Numbered from the stretch's first letter, positions 51,036-60,193 are shown. The stretch: DNA of 64,000 nt from Brevundimonas sp. UBA5713 (GCF_002419815.1 NZ_DIGV01000051.1:1-64000), one strand, 5' to 3'. The notes: generated from the sequence alone by a model not told the origin. Numbers and translations: made by a program.

Positions 51036-51548
51036 TTAGAGGCGATGGCCGATGGATTCGATCACGCCGCGCGCGTCATAGACCTCTGCACGGTTCGGCT
51101 TCTCGCCACGCCCCATGACGATTTCCAGCGTGGTGGAGGTGGCCGAGGGTCCGCTAAGGTTGAGGCCAACACCGACACCCACGCCCGAGGTCGACCAGCC
51201 GCCGTAACGACCACCGCCCGCGCCAATGGAAACGTTCCGGCGTACGCCACCGGCACTGTCAGGACGGCCGTCGATCCAGCGCTGGGTCACCTCGAACCAG
51301 TCATAGCCACGCTCTGCCGTCAGCTGCGCCGCGCGATATAGCGCGCGGTCGGCCACCGGCCCTGCCGCGCCAACACCGTTGTAGGACACGCGGAAACGGT
51401 TGGTCTCGATCTGCTGCTCGGCATAGCCCTGTCCGCGCGCACCCATCTGCGGCCCATAAGGTGCAAGGCTGGCACAGGCCGTCAGCGCCAGCGCCGACGC
51501 TGCCAGCATCGTGACGGTGATAGCTTTCTTACGGGACAGAATGGTCAT
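51036..51548 (-). CDS. CC0125/CC1285-type lipoprotein
   Basis: The 170-residue protein has a lipobox LALTAC after a hydrophobic signal (ITVTMLAASALALTAC). The mature part has a pattern of QIETNRFRVSYNGVG, then RAAQLTAERGYDWFEVTQRWID, a Gly-rich stretch (SIGAGGGRYGGWSTSG), and a C-terminal ESIGHRL. It fits the CC0125/CC1285 family seen in Caulobacter, of unknown function, probably in the outer membrane or periplasm. GAGAGG lies 5 bases before the ATG. Confidence 0.85.
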   Translation of the reverse strand: MTILSRKKAITVTMLAASALALTACASLAPYGPQMGARGQGYAEQQIETNRFRVSYNGVGAAGPVADRALYRAAQLTAERGYDWFEVTQRWIDGRPDSAGGVRRNVSIGAGGGRYGGWSTSGVGVGVGLNLSGPSATSTTLEIVMGRGEKPNRAEVYDARGVIESIGHRL

Positions 51549-51635
51549 GGCAGCCTCTCCGTAGGGATGTACAGCGTTCAGCGGTTAAGGGGTGGACATT
51601 GTTCCGCCGACAGCCTGAACGGTTGATGAAGGGAC

Positions 51636-52361
51636 TTAAAGCCCCGCCGCCGCCCGCAGCGCCGCAAAGTCTTCCGGCTCGGGTGCCTCAACCGTCGTGC
51701 GGCCTCCTTCGGGATGCGGGAAGGTCAGCTTTGCGGCATGCAGCATCAGGCGCGGCGCACCACGGCCGGCAAAGGTCAATGCCCCGCCATAGCGCACATC
51801 GCCCACCAGCGGACGACCCACGTGGGCCATGTGAACGCGAAGCTGATGCATACGCCCCGTCAGCGGCTCCAGCTCCACCACCGCGCCCTCTTCATTGGCG
51901 GCCAGCGTGCGATAGCGGCTCTGGGAGGCCTGTGCGCCCTCTGCGTCATCGGCCACCACGCGCATATAGGCCTCGCGGCCGATTTCCTCGCGGCGCAGGG
52001 CGGCTTCGATTGTTCCCTGACGCGGCTCGGGCGCAGCCGAGATAATGGCGCGATAGGTTTTCTGGAATTTACGGTCCTGCATGGCCTTGCCCAGGAAGCT
52101 GGCCGCAGGTTTGGTCTTGGCGATCAGGATCACGCCCGAGGTATCGCGGTCCAGGCGATGCACCAGTTCCGGACGCTTGCCGTTCGAGCGTTTGAACGCC
52201 CACAGCAGATCATCCAGCGTGTGGGCCTGAATGCGGCCGCCCTGACTGGACAGGCCCGATGGCTTGTTCACCACCATCACGTGCGAGTCCTGAAACAGGA
52301 CGAGCGACCGCATATAGGCGACTTCTTCGGGGGACAGGTCTAGGGGCTGGCGCTTACTCAT
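51636..52361 (-). CDS. RluA-family pseudouridine synthase without S4 domain
   Basis: The 241-residue protein has the catalytic motif HRLDRDTSGVILIAK with nucleophile Asp71, PLTGRMHQLRVHMAH near residue 170, and a C-terminal LMLHAAKLTFPHPEGG. There is no N-terminal S4 domain, unlike the RluC gene at 49059, so it fits the short RluA-type. Such enzymes act on 23S rRNA and sometimes tRNA. It is the third such enzyme in a 9-kb span. Confidence 0.9.
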   Translation of the reverse strand: MSKRQPLDLSPEEVAYMRSLVLFQDSHVMVVNKPSGLSSQGGRIQAHTLDDLLWAFKRSNGKRPELVHRLDRDTSGVILIAKTKPAASFLGKAMQDRKFQKTYRAIISAAPEPRQGTIEAALRREEIGREAYMRVVADDAEGAQASQSRYRTLAANEEGAVVELEPLTGRMHQLRVHMAHVGRPLVGDVRYGGALTFAGRGAPRLMLHAAKLTFPHPEGGRTTVEAPEPEDFAALRAAAGL

Positions 52362-52401
52362 GGCGCGCTCTTAGCCCAGCCGCCCGCTCCGGTCGATTGG
52401 C

Positions 52402-52833
52402 TCAGCGGATAATGCCGCGTTTACGGGCGAAGTGGGCGTAAACAATAGATGCCGCCGCCACTGCGATCACCGCAATCGCCGCAATCAGGGTGCCATTGCC
52501 GAACACGGCGCGAGCATTGCTCAGCACCTGCATGAACAAGATGTTGACCAGAATGGCGATCAGGCTGGCGACGAAGGCATTAAGGGCCAGCCGACGACGC
52601 AGCAGCAGCATCAGCGCCCCCAACACGCCGGTCCACACACCCACGCCAAAGGCCACCTCTACCCACATGGGCTGGGCAATGATGAACTGCACCTGCTCCA
52701 TGGTCAGATTGCCCCAATAGCTGTCGCTGCGGGTGACCTGCCGATACCATTGGAAGGCACCAAAGCCGTTCCACAACAGGGTAGCGGCCCCCACGGCCCA
52801 CAGGTGCCAAGGTGCTTTTGCGTGACCGTTCAT
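52402..52833 (-). CDS. Small membrane protein, paralogue of the next gene
   Basis: The 143-residue protein has four hydrophobic segments. The N-terminal part APWHLWAVGAATLLWNGFG is followed by FQWYRQVTRSDSYWGNL, and the rest alternates charged loops with transmembrane helices (VWTGVLGALMLLL). It is about 30-40% identical by eye to the protein at 52992-53444, most clearly in the first 30 residues. Its ATG overlaps the stop of the micro-ORF at 52830-52985 by 4 bases (ATGA). GGGGA lies about 9 bases upstream. Function unknown. Confidence 0.82.
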   Translation of the reverse strand: MNGHAKAPWHLWAVGAATLLWNGFGAFQWYRQVTRSDSYWGNLTMEQVQFIIAQPMWVEVAFGVGVWTGVLGALMLLLRRRLALNAFVASLIAILVNILFMQVLSNARAVFGNGTLIAAIAVIAVAAASIVYAHFARKRGIIR

Positions 52834-52985
52834 AGGTTTAGTTCCCCGCCATAAGTTGCCGCCTCACTTAGGGCAGTCGCAAGCCGTTTGGCAATGCGGC
52901 TTAGCCGCGCCATGCGCGACAGCCGCTTGCGCAGGCCCTCGCCCGCAACCTTCAGCCAGATCCGCTCGCTGTTTTCGGTATGCAA
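52830..52985 (-). CDS. Candidate 51-residue micro-ORF between two paralogous membrane genes
   Basis: Directly after the TAG at 52992, frame TAG-CGG-CCA-TTG leads to TTG at 52985 and a 51-residue open frame ending with TGA at 52830-52832. The product begins MHTENSERIWLKVAGE and has the Arg-rich helix RKRLSRMARLSRIAKRLATA, likely amphipathic and cationic. The stop overlaps the next ATG (ATGA), the usual sign of coupled genes, and third positions are mostly G or C in its first half. There is no clear ribosome site for the TTG. It fills a gap between the paralogues exactly. Confidence 0.4.
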   Translation of the reverse strand: MHTENSERIWLKVAGEGLRKRLSRMARLSRIAKRLATALSEAATYGGELNL

Positions 52986-52991
52986 TGGCCG

Positions 52992-53444
52992 CTATAACAG
53001 GACCGTGCGTCGCTTCATCCAATAGGCATAGAGAAGCAAAAACACCGCAATGCCGATGATCACATAGGGCATATAGGCCCCAACGCCCTGGGGCACAGCC
53101 TCGGACGGAGGCGGAAAGATTGCCAAGGTGACGATGTTACTGCCGACGGCTCCCAGCAAAGACAGCACATAGGCCCAGACGGACCAGCGCTTTCGCGCAA
53201 GCAAACCCAGAGAACCTAGAACACCCGCCCATACCCCCAAGGCCCATGGCGCATAAAGCCAGCTCGGCATGGTGCCCAGATACTGGACTGTGGCCTCGTT
53301 CATGCCCACGCTGCGCAGATATTCGGCACCGCGCGTGAAAGTCATTGTAAAATCGAACGCACCGAAACCGTTCCACAGCAGTGCCAGAACACCGACAAGC
53401 CATAGATGCCACGGCGTGGACTGCCGTTTGAGAATATTCGCCAT
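52992..53444 (-). CDS. Small membrane protein, paralogue of the previous gene
   Basis: The 150-residue protein has four hydrophobic segments and the shared start STPWHLWLVGVLALLWNGFG, followed by FDFTMTFTRGAEYLRSVGM. A VWAGVLGSLGLLA segment matches VWTGVLGALMLLL in the paralogue, showing they arose by duplication. Its C-terminus ends in MKRRTVLL. GGAGG lies 5 bases upstream. Function unknown; DoxX-like or other small membrane families are possible. Confidence 0.82.
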   Translation of the reverse strand: MANILKRQSTPWHLWLVGVLALLWNGFGAFDFTMTFTRGAEYLRSVGMNEATVQYLGTMPSWLYAPWALGVWAGVLGSLGLLARKRWSVWAYVLSLLGAVGSNIVTLAIFPPPSEAVPQGVGAYMPYVIIGIAVFLLLYAYWMKRRTVLL

Positions 53445-53524
53445 CAGTCCCTCCCAAGATTGAAAGCTATGGCGATCTCACTCCGGTTGAGAAATCTAGC
53501 AAGCTAAATCTTGGCGAGTTTTGT

Positions 53525-54871
53525 CTACTGCCTACCGAAGTCGTCATCTTCTTCGGCAGAACCGGCCTTCTGTGCCTGAATGCGGGACCGCATCTGGGCC
53601 CAGCGTTCCATGCGCATTTTGACCTTTTCCTCATGCCCCTCGCCTTTCGGTCGATAGAAGCTCTGGCGCGGCATGCCGTCAGGGAAGAAGTTGTCGCCGG
53701 AAAAGCCCTCGGGCGTATCTGGGTCGTAGTTGTAACCCTTGCCGTAGCCCAGTTCCTTCATCAGCTTGGTCGGGGCGTTACGGATATGGGCGGGCGGGAT
53801 CAGCGAGCCTGTCTCGGCAGCCGCCTTACGCGCAGCCTTATAGGCTTGATAGACGCCGACGGACTTGGGCGCGGTGGTCAGATGCACCACGCACTGCGCC
53901 AGTGCCAGCTCCCCCTCGGGGCTACCAAGGAAGTCATAGGTATCCTTGGCGGCATTGGCGACGAGGATGGACAGCGGATCGGCCTCGCCGATGTCTTCCA
54001 CCGCCATACGCACTAAGCGACGGGCGATAAACAGCGGGTCCTCACCCCCGTGCAACATCCGTGCGAACCAGTACAGCGCCGCATCCACGTCCGACCCCCG
54101 CACCGACTTATGCAGGGCCGAAATCAGGTTGTAGTGCTCTTCGCGGTTCTTGTCGTAGGCAGGGGCGCGCTTTTGCAGGATGGCGGCCATGCCTTGCACA
54201 TCCAGCTGTTCCCCCTCGGCCAGATTGAACAGCACCTCCACCATGGTCAGCAGATAGCGGCCGTCACCATCGGCCATGGTGAACAGGGCCTCGCGCACTT
54301 CGGGCAGCAGGGGTAGCGGTTGACCCATATGCTCTTCGGCGCGGACCAGCAGCTTTTCCATCGCCGCATCGTCCAAGCGCTTCAGCACATAGACCTGCGA
54401 CCGCGACAGCAAGGCGCCGTTCAGTTCAAAGCTGGGGTTCTCGGTCGTCGCCCCGACCAGCGTCACGATCCCCGCCTCGACGAAGGGCAGGAAACCGTCC
54501 TGCTGGGCGCGGTTGAAGCGATGGATTTCGTCGACGAATAACAGGACCGAACGGCCAGACGCGCGAATGGCCTTGGCCTGTTCAAACGCCTTCTTCAGAT
54601 CGGCCACGCCCGAGAACACGGCGCTGATCTGCATATATTCATAGCCCGCCGCCTTGGCGAGCAAGCGGGCGATGGTGGTCTTTCCGGTACCGGGCGGTCC
54701 CCACAGGATCATGGAGCCCAGACGCCCTGCCGCCGTCATGCGACGGATCGGCCCGCCTTCGCCCAGCAGATGGTCCTGCCCCACCACTTCATCCAAGGTG
54801 GTCGGGCGCAGACGGTCGGCCAGAGGGGCGTCAGGCGGATGGATGCCGGCGGCTTCGAACAGATCACTCAT
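53525..54871 (-). CDS. rarA: Replication-associated recombination protein RarA (MgsA)
   Basis: The 448-residue protein begins with the family start (HPPDAPLADRLRPTTLDEVVGQDHL, in two parts) and has AAA+ Walker A GPPGTGKTTIA, Walker B LFVDEIHRFN, sensor 1 ATTENPSFELN, and the C-terminal MgsA domain with IPPAHIRNAPTKLMKELGYGKGY-type signature (here cut in two). It acts at stalled replication forks, related to clamp-loader proteins. It is a single gene between the membrane paralogues and the protease. Confidence 0.95.
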   Translation of the reverse strand: MSDLFEAAGIHPPDAPLADRLRPTTLDEVVGQDHLLGEGGPIRRMTAAGRLGSMILWGPPGTGKTTIARLLAKAAGYEYMQISAVFSGVADLKKAFEQAKAIRASGRSVLLFVDEIHRFNRAQQDGFLPFVEAGIVTLVGATTENPSFELNGALLSRSQVYVLKRLDDAAMEKLLVRAEEHMGQPLPLLPEVREALFTMADGDGRYLLTMVEVLFNLAEGEQLDVQGMAAILQKRAPAYDKNREEHYNLISALHKSVRGSDVDAALYWFARMLHGGEDPLFIARRLVRMAVEDIGEADPLSILVANAAKDTYDFLGSPEGELALAQCVVHLTTAPKSVGVYQAYKAARKAAAETGSLIPPAHIRNAPTKLMKELGYGKGYNYDPDTPEGFSGDNFFPDGMPRQSFYRPKGEGHEEKVKMRMERWAQMRSRIQAQKAGSAEEDDDFGRQ

Positions 54872-54923
54872 GACCCATCCATAAGCCGTCCGGCATCCGA
54901 TTTCACCTAGTTAGGGCCAGTGG

Positions 54924-56303
54924 TTAAGGTATGCGACCGTTCAGGGCGCGGCCACCGCGCAGGATCACCAGCTCCGAGCCGCGTGCGGCACGGCCCAGTG
55001 CCTCGACCGAGGTCACAGCGCGACCGTCAATCGACTGGATCACATCATTGGGACGCAGACCGATGCGGTGGGCGATGCTGCCGCGCTGGATACCCGTGAT
55101 GAAGATGCCGCGCAGGAACGGATCGCCACCCATACGGTCCGCACGCGCGGGGTTCAGCGCAAAGCCCGACACACCGGCCAGAGCGCCCTGCCCCACGGTC
55201 TCGCCACGGCCCACCTCGGCATCGCCCGGCAGGGTGGTAACGCGGGCATTCAACGTCTGGGCGCGACCGTCGCGCAATACCCCGACACTGACGGTGTCGT
55301 TCGGCGCGCGGGTGCCGATGCGATAGTTCAGACCGCCTTGGTCATTGATCTCGGCACCGTCGATGGTGGTGATCACGTCACCCACCTGTAGACCGGCACG
55401 GGCTGCCGGCCCGCCGTCATAGATGTCGGTGATCAGAATGCCTTGCGGACGCTCCAGTCCCAGGCTGCGCGCCATGTCGGCGGTAACCGGATCCCCCTTC
55501 ACGCCCAGCCACGGGCGCACGACCTGCGTCTGGCCGCCGACCGCTGAGTCCAGCACGCGTTTCACCATGGCCGCTGGCACAGCAAAGCCGACGCCCGAGG
55601 CACCGCCGCTGCGGCTGAAGATGGCGGTGTTGATGCCGATCAGCTCGCCATCCATGTCCACCAGCGCCCCGCCCGAGTTACCGGGGTTGATCGGAGCGTC
55701 GGTCTGGATGAAGGAGCCCGCATCCGAAATGCCGGTGTCAGTGCGGTTCAGGGCCGAGATAATGCCGTTGGTCACGGTCTGGCCCACGCCGAACGGGTTA
55801 CCGATCGCCAGCACCAGATCGCCGACCTGTTGTTCTTCCTGGTCGTCAATGCGGATGACCGGCAACTCGCCCGATACGTCTTCCAACTGAAGGACGGCAA
55901 TATCGCTGCGCTCATCGGCCAACAGCACGCGGGCAGGAAATTCGCGGCGGTCGTTCAGGGTGACGCGGATCTCGCGCATGCCCTTCACCACGTGGGCGTT
56001 GGTAACCACAATGCCATCGGGGCGCACGATCACGCCCGAACCGATAGAGCCGGTCTGGCGGGCCGTCGGAATACCCCAGAACGGGTCGCGTCCCTGCTGT
56101 ACTCCGCGCGCGGCGATGTTCACCACAGCAGGCGCGGCAATGCGGACAACCGGCGCAAAGCTGGTCTTCAGCGCGCCAGCATCGGTGGGCGCGATACGCG
56201 GTTGGGCTTCATTGAAGACGCCTTCCTGCGCCTTGGTGGGCTGGGGCTGACCGCAGGCCGCCAACAGCAGCGTCGCGGCGATGGCAAGATGTGTGGCTTT
56301 CAT
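54924..56303 (-). CDS. HtrA/Do-like periplasmic serine protease (lipoprotein)
   Basis: The 459-residue protein has a lipobox LLLAAC at the signal-peptide end, a trypsin-like protease domain with His104 (TNAHVV), Asp134 (SDIAVLQ) and Ser210 (NPGNSGG), and two PDZ domains (about 275-370 with ITDIYDGGPAARAGLQVGD, and 390-459 with ITGIQRGSIAHRIGLRPND). The catalytic triad is intact. The protein is a quality-control protease or chaperone in the envelope, anchored by a lipid. It is shorter than DegP by the linker but keeps both PDZ domains. Monocistronic, separated by 52 bases from rarA. Confidence 0.94.
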   Translation of the reverse strand: MKATHLAIAATLLLAACGQPQPTKAQEGVFNEAQPRIAPTDAGALKTSFAPVVRIAAPAVVNIAARGVQQGRDPFWGIPTARQTGSIGSGVIVRPDGIVVTNAHVVKGMREIRVTLNDRREFPARVLLADERSDIAVLQLEDVSGELPVIRIDDQEEQQVGDLVLAIGNPFGVGQTVTNGIISALNRTDTGISDAGSFIQTDAPINPGNSGGALVDMDGELIGINTAIFSRSGGASGVGFAVPAAMVKRVLDSAVGGQTQVVRPWLGVKGDPVTADMARSLGLERPQGILITDIYDGGPAARAGLQVGDVITTIDGAEINDQGGLNYRIGTRAPNDTVSVGVLRDGRAQTLNARVTTLPGDAEVGRGETVGQGALAGVSGFALNPARADRMGGDPFLRGIFITGIQRGSIAHRIGLRPNDVIQSIDGRAVTSVEALGRAARGSELVILRGGRALNGRIP

Positions 56304-56478
56304 CGTTTCCCGTTAATTTCCAAATCTGCCCTTAGAACACAGCGCTACTCGGCACCGGCTTTTGGACAGGATCAAGGCACAACCCCGTCCATAGCCAAGC
56401 AAAGCTATGGGGGTTGATTTGGACATGCCACACGGCATTTCAAGCCGTTAGTCAGATCTGCCTGCCCAAGAAACGCAA

Positions 56479-56510
56479 AACGGGCGGCACCGTTCAGAGC
56501 CGCCCGTTCA
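56479..56510 (-). terminator. Terminator of the nucleotide pyrophosphatase-like gene
   Basis: A 10-bp stem (56481-56490 with 56501-56510) with a 10-base loop; AAAA at 56479-56482 gives U residues on the minus strand. Confidence 0.75.
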
Positions 56511-56535
56511 TTATTTTCACCGTGTCGCCCGCACC

Positions 56536-57792
56536 TTAGCGCTGCATCACCGGCAGGGTGTCGTCCGGATTGCCGTCGCCCTTGGGCACTTCGATCCCCA
56601 GCAGGCGACCCAGCAGCGGCTGTACGTCGACGCTGTCCAGATTTTCAAGACGGCGATTCCGGGCCACACCCGGACCATGGGCAATGAACACGGCCTGCAT
56701 ATCGGCCAGCGCGTTGTCATAGCCGTGCGCCCCACCCGGACGGGTCACCGCGCGAGCGCGCGTGCCGATCAGCCAGTTCGGCGCAGCCAGACAGACAAAG
56801 TCCGTCACACGGCGGTGGGTGCCCAGTGCAAAGCGCGCTGGCACCTCGGCCTTGCGCCAGCATTCCATCTTGTCATGCGGCTTCAACAGGCCCGCTGCCG
56901 CCTCGCCCTCGCGACCTTCCACGGCGTTGATAAAAGCGACCGGACCCGAATAGACGATGCTCAAGGCCGACACGTCCATCGTATCGTCCAGATAGCTCAC
57001 GCGCTCTGGCGAGGTCTCGGCCATACCGTGGTCCGACACCACGATGACGATGGTGTTGCTGTCCAGACCGCGAGCCGCCAGCTGCGCCATCAGATATCCG
57101 ATGGAGGCATCGGTCTGGCGGATGGCGTCATGCACCTGATCGGAGTTCGGGCCGTGATGGTGGCCCATGGTATCGACCAGATCGAAATACAGCGTGCCCA
57201 GACGCGGGCGCTGCTCCTGCGGCAGGTCAAACCACGACATAAGCGTATCGACGCGGGCATTACCCCGCATGGACTGGTCAAACGGCACCCAGTGCGACGG
57301 ACGCACGCCGCGCACAGCAGCTTCCGAGCCCGGCCAGAACATGGTGCCGGTCTTGATGCCCGCATTCTCTGCCGTCACCCAGATCGGCTCCCCATCGTCC
57401 CACCAGCGGCGGTCCGTCACAGCGGCCTTGCTGCCCAGCGAGAAGCTGCCCAGTTCGGCGTCGCGGATATTGTTGCCGACGATGCCATGGCGGTCCGGAT
57501 GCAGGCCCGTCACCAGCGTATAGTGGTTGGGGAAGGTCACCGTCGGGAAGGACGGCTTCATCGGCCCCCACGCGCCCTCGGTGGCCAGTCTGGACAGGTT
57601 GGGGGTCAGGCCACGGTCCAGATAATCCGGACGGAAGCCATCGATGGAGATCAGAATGACATTCGGCTGTGCGACCGCCGCCGCTTGCACGTCCGGCGCG
57701 GTCTCGACCGGCCCCGTCGCACAGGCCCCAAGGGCCAGACTGGCCCCCATGGCCGATGTGATCAGAAGACGGCGCAAAGCAGAAGACATCAT
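56536..57792 (-). CDS. Nucleotide pyrophosphatase/phosphodiesterase-like lipoprotein (ENPP type)
   Basis: The 418-residue protein has a lipobox LALGAC with Cys24 as the modified residue, then the metal-binding ISIDGFRPDYL with Asp51, and SFPTVTFPNHYTLVTGLHPD with the predicted nucleophile Thr86. Further metal ligands are seen in LVDTMGHHHGP and VVSDHGMA. Members of this alkaline phosphatase-like superfamily cleave nucleotide pyrophosphates or phosphodiesters at the cell surface or periplasm. The ATG at 57792 is preferred because it begins the signal peptide; the upstream open frame has no such signal. Confidence 0.92.
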   Translation of the reverse strand: MMSSALRRLLITSAMGASLALGACATGPVETAPDVQAAAVAQPNVILISIDGFRPDYLDRGLTPNLSRLATEGAWGPMKPSFPTVTFPNHYTLVTGLHPDRHGIVGNNIRDAELGSFSLGSKAAVTDRRWWDDGEPIWVTAENAGIKTGTMFWPGSEAAVRGVRPSHWVPFDQSMRGNARVDTLMSWFDLPQEQRPRLGTLYFDLVDTMGHHHGPNSDQVHDAIRQTDASIGYLMAQLAARGLDSNTIVIVVSDHGMAETSPERVSYLDDTMDVSALSIVYSGPVAFINAVEGREGEAAAGLLKPHDKMECWRKAEVPARFALGTHRRVTDFVCLAAPNWLIGTRARAVTRPGGAHGYDNALADMQAVFIAHGPGVARNRRLENLDSVDVQPLLGRLLGIEVPKGDGNPDDTLPVMQR

Positions 57793-57906
57793 CGGATCTT
57801 CTCTCCCCAAGACTGAAAACTGGTAATGGCAGGCACAGCTAGGCTGTTTCCGTGACAGGTGAAAGACAGGCTTGCGCATTTAGATGCAGGAATACACTCT
57901 GCCCAT

Positions 57907-58845
57907 ATGAACGCCGTTATCGCCATAGAGCGACTGACCAAAACCTTTGGCAATGTGCGGGCTCTGGATGGGCTGTCGCTCGAGATCCCGCAAGGTGGCG
58001 TCTACGGCATTCTTGGTCCGAACGGCGCGGGTAAATCCACTCTTTTCCGCATTCTGCTGGGCCTGATCGAACCCAGCGAAGGGCGCGCCGAGGTGCTGGG
58101 ATTTCCGGTACGCACACCCGAAACCCTGCGGCGCATGGGCTCCATGATCGAGACGCCGCGCTATCCGCCTTACATGACGGCGCGTGAATCGCTGCAATGG
58201 CTGGCGCTGGCCCACGGAATGGGCCAGACCGCGGCCATCGATCCATGGCTGGAACGCGTGGGCCTGACCGAAGCGGCAGATCGCAAGGTGCGCGGCTTTT
58301 CGGTCGGCATGTTGCAACGCCTCGGCGTTGCCGCTGCCCTGATGACCGGCCCCGAGGTCGTGATTCTCGACGAACCCACCAGCGGCATGGACCCGAACGG
58401 CATTCAGGACATGCGCGCCCTGATCCGCAGTCTGGCCGACGATGACGGCGTGACCGTGGTCATCGCCAGCCACCAACTGCTGGAAGTGCAGAAAATCTGC
58501 GACCGCGTGGCCATCTTCAATCGCGGCAAACTGGCCGCCGAGGGGTTGGTTTCGGAACTGACGGCAGAGACCGAATATCTGCGTCTGGCCGCCTCGCCGC
58601 TACAGCGCGTGGCCGAGATTGTCGGTGAGTCTGGCACGATTGTGGGCGATGCCATCAACATCAACATCCGCCGTCAGGACACACCGGCCCTGATCGCCCA
58701 TCTGGTGTCGCAGGATATTGCCGTCATGGAGGCCCGCTGGATCGGTGCCGACCTCGAGGCCGTGTTTATGAGCCAGACCGCCGGCGCGGAGCCTCCCCTG
58801 CCCCCGACTGAAACTGTCACCCGCGAGGCCCCTCATGCTGATTGA
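57907..58845 (+). CDS. ABC transporter ATP-binding protein
   Basis: The 312-residue protein has an ATPase domain with Walker A GPNGAGKST near residues 37-45, signature motif FSVGMLQRLG, and Walker B VVILDEPTSGMDP, then a histidine switch in VIASHQLLE. The remaining 90 residues are a typical DUF4162-like tail seen in the export class (YLRLAASPLQRVAEI). It pairs with the next gene, which overlaps by 11 bases, as a two-component ABC exporter with unknown substrate. No clear ribosome site precedes the ATG at 57907. Confidence 0.93.
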   Translation: MNAVIAIERLTKTFGNVRALDGLSLEIPQGGVYGILGPNGAGKSTLFRILLGLIEPSEGRAEVLGFPVRTPETLRRMGSMIETPRYPPYMTARESLQWLALAHGMGQTAAIDPWLERVGLTEAADRKVRGFSVGMLQRLGVAAALMTGPEVVILDEPTSGMDPNGIQDMRALIRSLADDDGVTVVIASHQLLEVQKICDRVAIFNRGKLAAEGLVSELTAETEYLRLAASPLQRVAEIVGESGTIVGDAININIRRQDTPALIAHLVSQDIAVMEARWIGADLEAVFMSQTAGAEPPLPPTETVTREAPHAD

Positions 58846-59683
58846 TGCCATTCGCGCCGAGCTGTGGCGGTTCTGGCATAACGGCACCGCCATATTCTGG
58901 GGGCTGTTCTTCATTCCGCTCAGCGGCTTTGTCGTTGGCGTCTTCTGGCGGCACTATCTGGGCGGCAAGATTGTTCAGGCACGAGAGGCGCTGGTGCCCG
59001 GTTTCGATGCTGCGCCCAAGGTCATGGTGCTGGGCGATAAACTGGTCGACAAAACTGCCAGCCTTGCCGACCCCGGTCTGATCGCCTTCTTCCTGATCGC
59101 CGCCGCAGCCCTGTTTGCCAGCGATTATCGATGGGAGACGTGGCGTCTGATCCGCCCGCGCAACAGCCGCCAGAACCAGATTTTGGGTAAGGCCCTCGCC
59201 ATGGCTGCCGTGGCGTTGGTGCCGCTTCTGTGCGTGCTGCTGGGCGAGGCCATGGGCCAGATCATCAATGCCACATTGGACCGCACGCGCATCGCCATCG
59301 GCTTCAAGGGCGACCATTTCATCGCCAGTCTGGGGCTGATCGGGCTGGCATGGTGGCGGGTGTGTCAGTTCGCCCTGCTAGCTCTGGCCACAGCGGTTGT
59401 CACACGCTCCGTGGCCGCCAGCCTGCTGGTGCCCTTGGCCATCGGCGTAGGGCTGTTCATGCTCCAGCGCATGACCGGCTTCTTCGGCTGGACGCCGACT
59501 GACTGGTCAACCCTGCTGGCTTTCCCTGCCGTGGGTTTCGAACACCTACAGTCGGCGATTATGGGGGCCAAGGTACAGGGGCTGGTGGTGGTCAAATCCC
59601 TGCTAGGTATCGTGCTGTGGACTGCGGCTCCCTTGGCACTGGCCCTCTATGTGTTCGACAATCAGGACCTGTCGAAGGAATAG
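58835..59683 (+). CDS. ABC-2 type transporter permease
   Basis: The 282-residue protein has six hydrophobic segments, starting with FWHNGTAIFWGLFFIPLSGF and including LIAFFLIAAAALFAS and LALATAVVTRSVAASLLVP. The pattern is that of ABC-2 permeases of the ABC export class with a long periplasmic loop after TM1. It overlaps the ATPase gene by 11 bases. The two make a simple exporter. Downstream it converges on a GNAT gene with 3 bases between. Confidence 0.88.
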   Translation: MLIDAIRAELWRFWHNGTAIFWGLFFIPLSGFVVGVFWRHYLGGKIVQAREALVPGFDAAPKVMVLGDKLVDKTASLADPGLIAFFLIAAAALFASDYRWETWRLIRPRNSRQNQILGKALAMAAVALVPLLCVLLGEAMGQIINATLDRTRIAIGFKGDHFIASLGLIGLAWWRVCQFALLALATAVVTRSVAASLLVPLAIGVGLFMLQRMTGFFGWTPTDWSTLLAFPAVGFEHLQSAIMGAKVQGLVVVKSLLGIVLWTAAPLALALYVFDNQDLSKE

Positions 59684-59686
59684 CCC

Positions 59687-60154
59687 CTACAGCCTCAGTT
59701 CCATGAACACATCCGCCCGCGCATAGGGCGTGTCCCGCTGAGGCAGATAGACAAAGCCGAACTGCTCATAAAGGCGCAAGGCCGGTGCGAGACCGGAGTT
59801 GGTCTCAAGGTAAAGCCGCGTGCCCTTCAAAGCCTTGGCGCGCTCCACACAGGCCTGCATCAACAGTTTGGACAAGCCCTTGCCGCGCGCGTCGGGCCGC
59901 ACGGCCATTTTGGCCAGTTCAAAGCCGCCGTCATCCATCTTCATCAGGGCGCAGCAGCCGACATAATCGCCTGCCCCGTCCTCGATGATGAAGATGTGCC
60001 CGCCCGCATCCAGCACCTGCCCTTGGGCGTCGCCAAGCACCTTGTGGTCCTTGGGCTCCAGCGCAAAGCCGCATTCAAGGATCCAGCCCTCGTTCAGGCT
60101 GCGCCATGCGGCGGCGTGTTCAGGGCGATAATCGGCTACGCGGTACTGGCTCAT
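59687..60154 (-). CDS. GNAT family N-acetyltransferase
   Basis: The 155-residue protein has the GNAT fold: KMDDGGFELAKMAVRPDARGKGLSKLL, with the acetyl-CoA-binding RGKGLSK (motif A), and the C-terminal LETNSGLAPALRLYEQFGFVYLP (motif B) in two parts. It likely acetylates a small molecule or a protein N-terminus; the target is unknown. It reads towards the ABC operon, and its start lies 40 bases from the rplQ terminator. Confidence 0.92.
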   Translation of the reverse strand: MSQYRVADYRPEHAAAWRSLNEGWILECGFALEPKDHKVLGDAQGQVLDAGGHIFIIEDGAGDYVGCCALMKMDDGGFELAKMAVRPDARGKGLSKLLMQACVERAKALKGTRLYLETNSGLAPALRLYEQFGFVYLPQRDTPYARADVFMELRL

Positions 60155-60193
60155 GCGCCGCTATATCTGCGGCCTAGCTCAGCCGTTCAAGCA

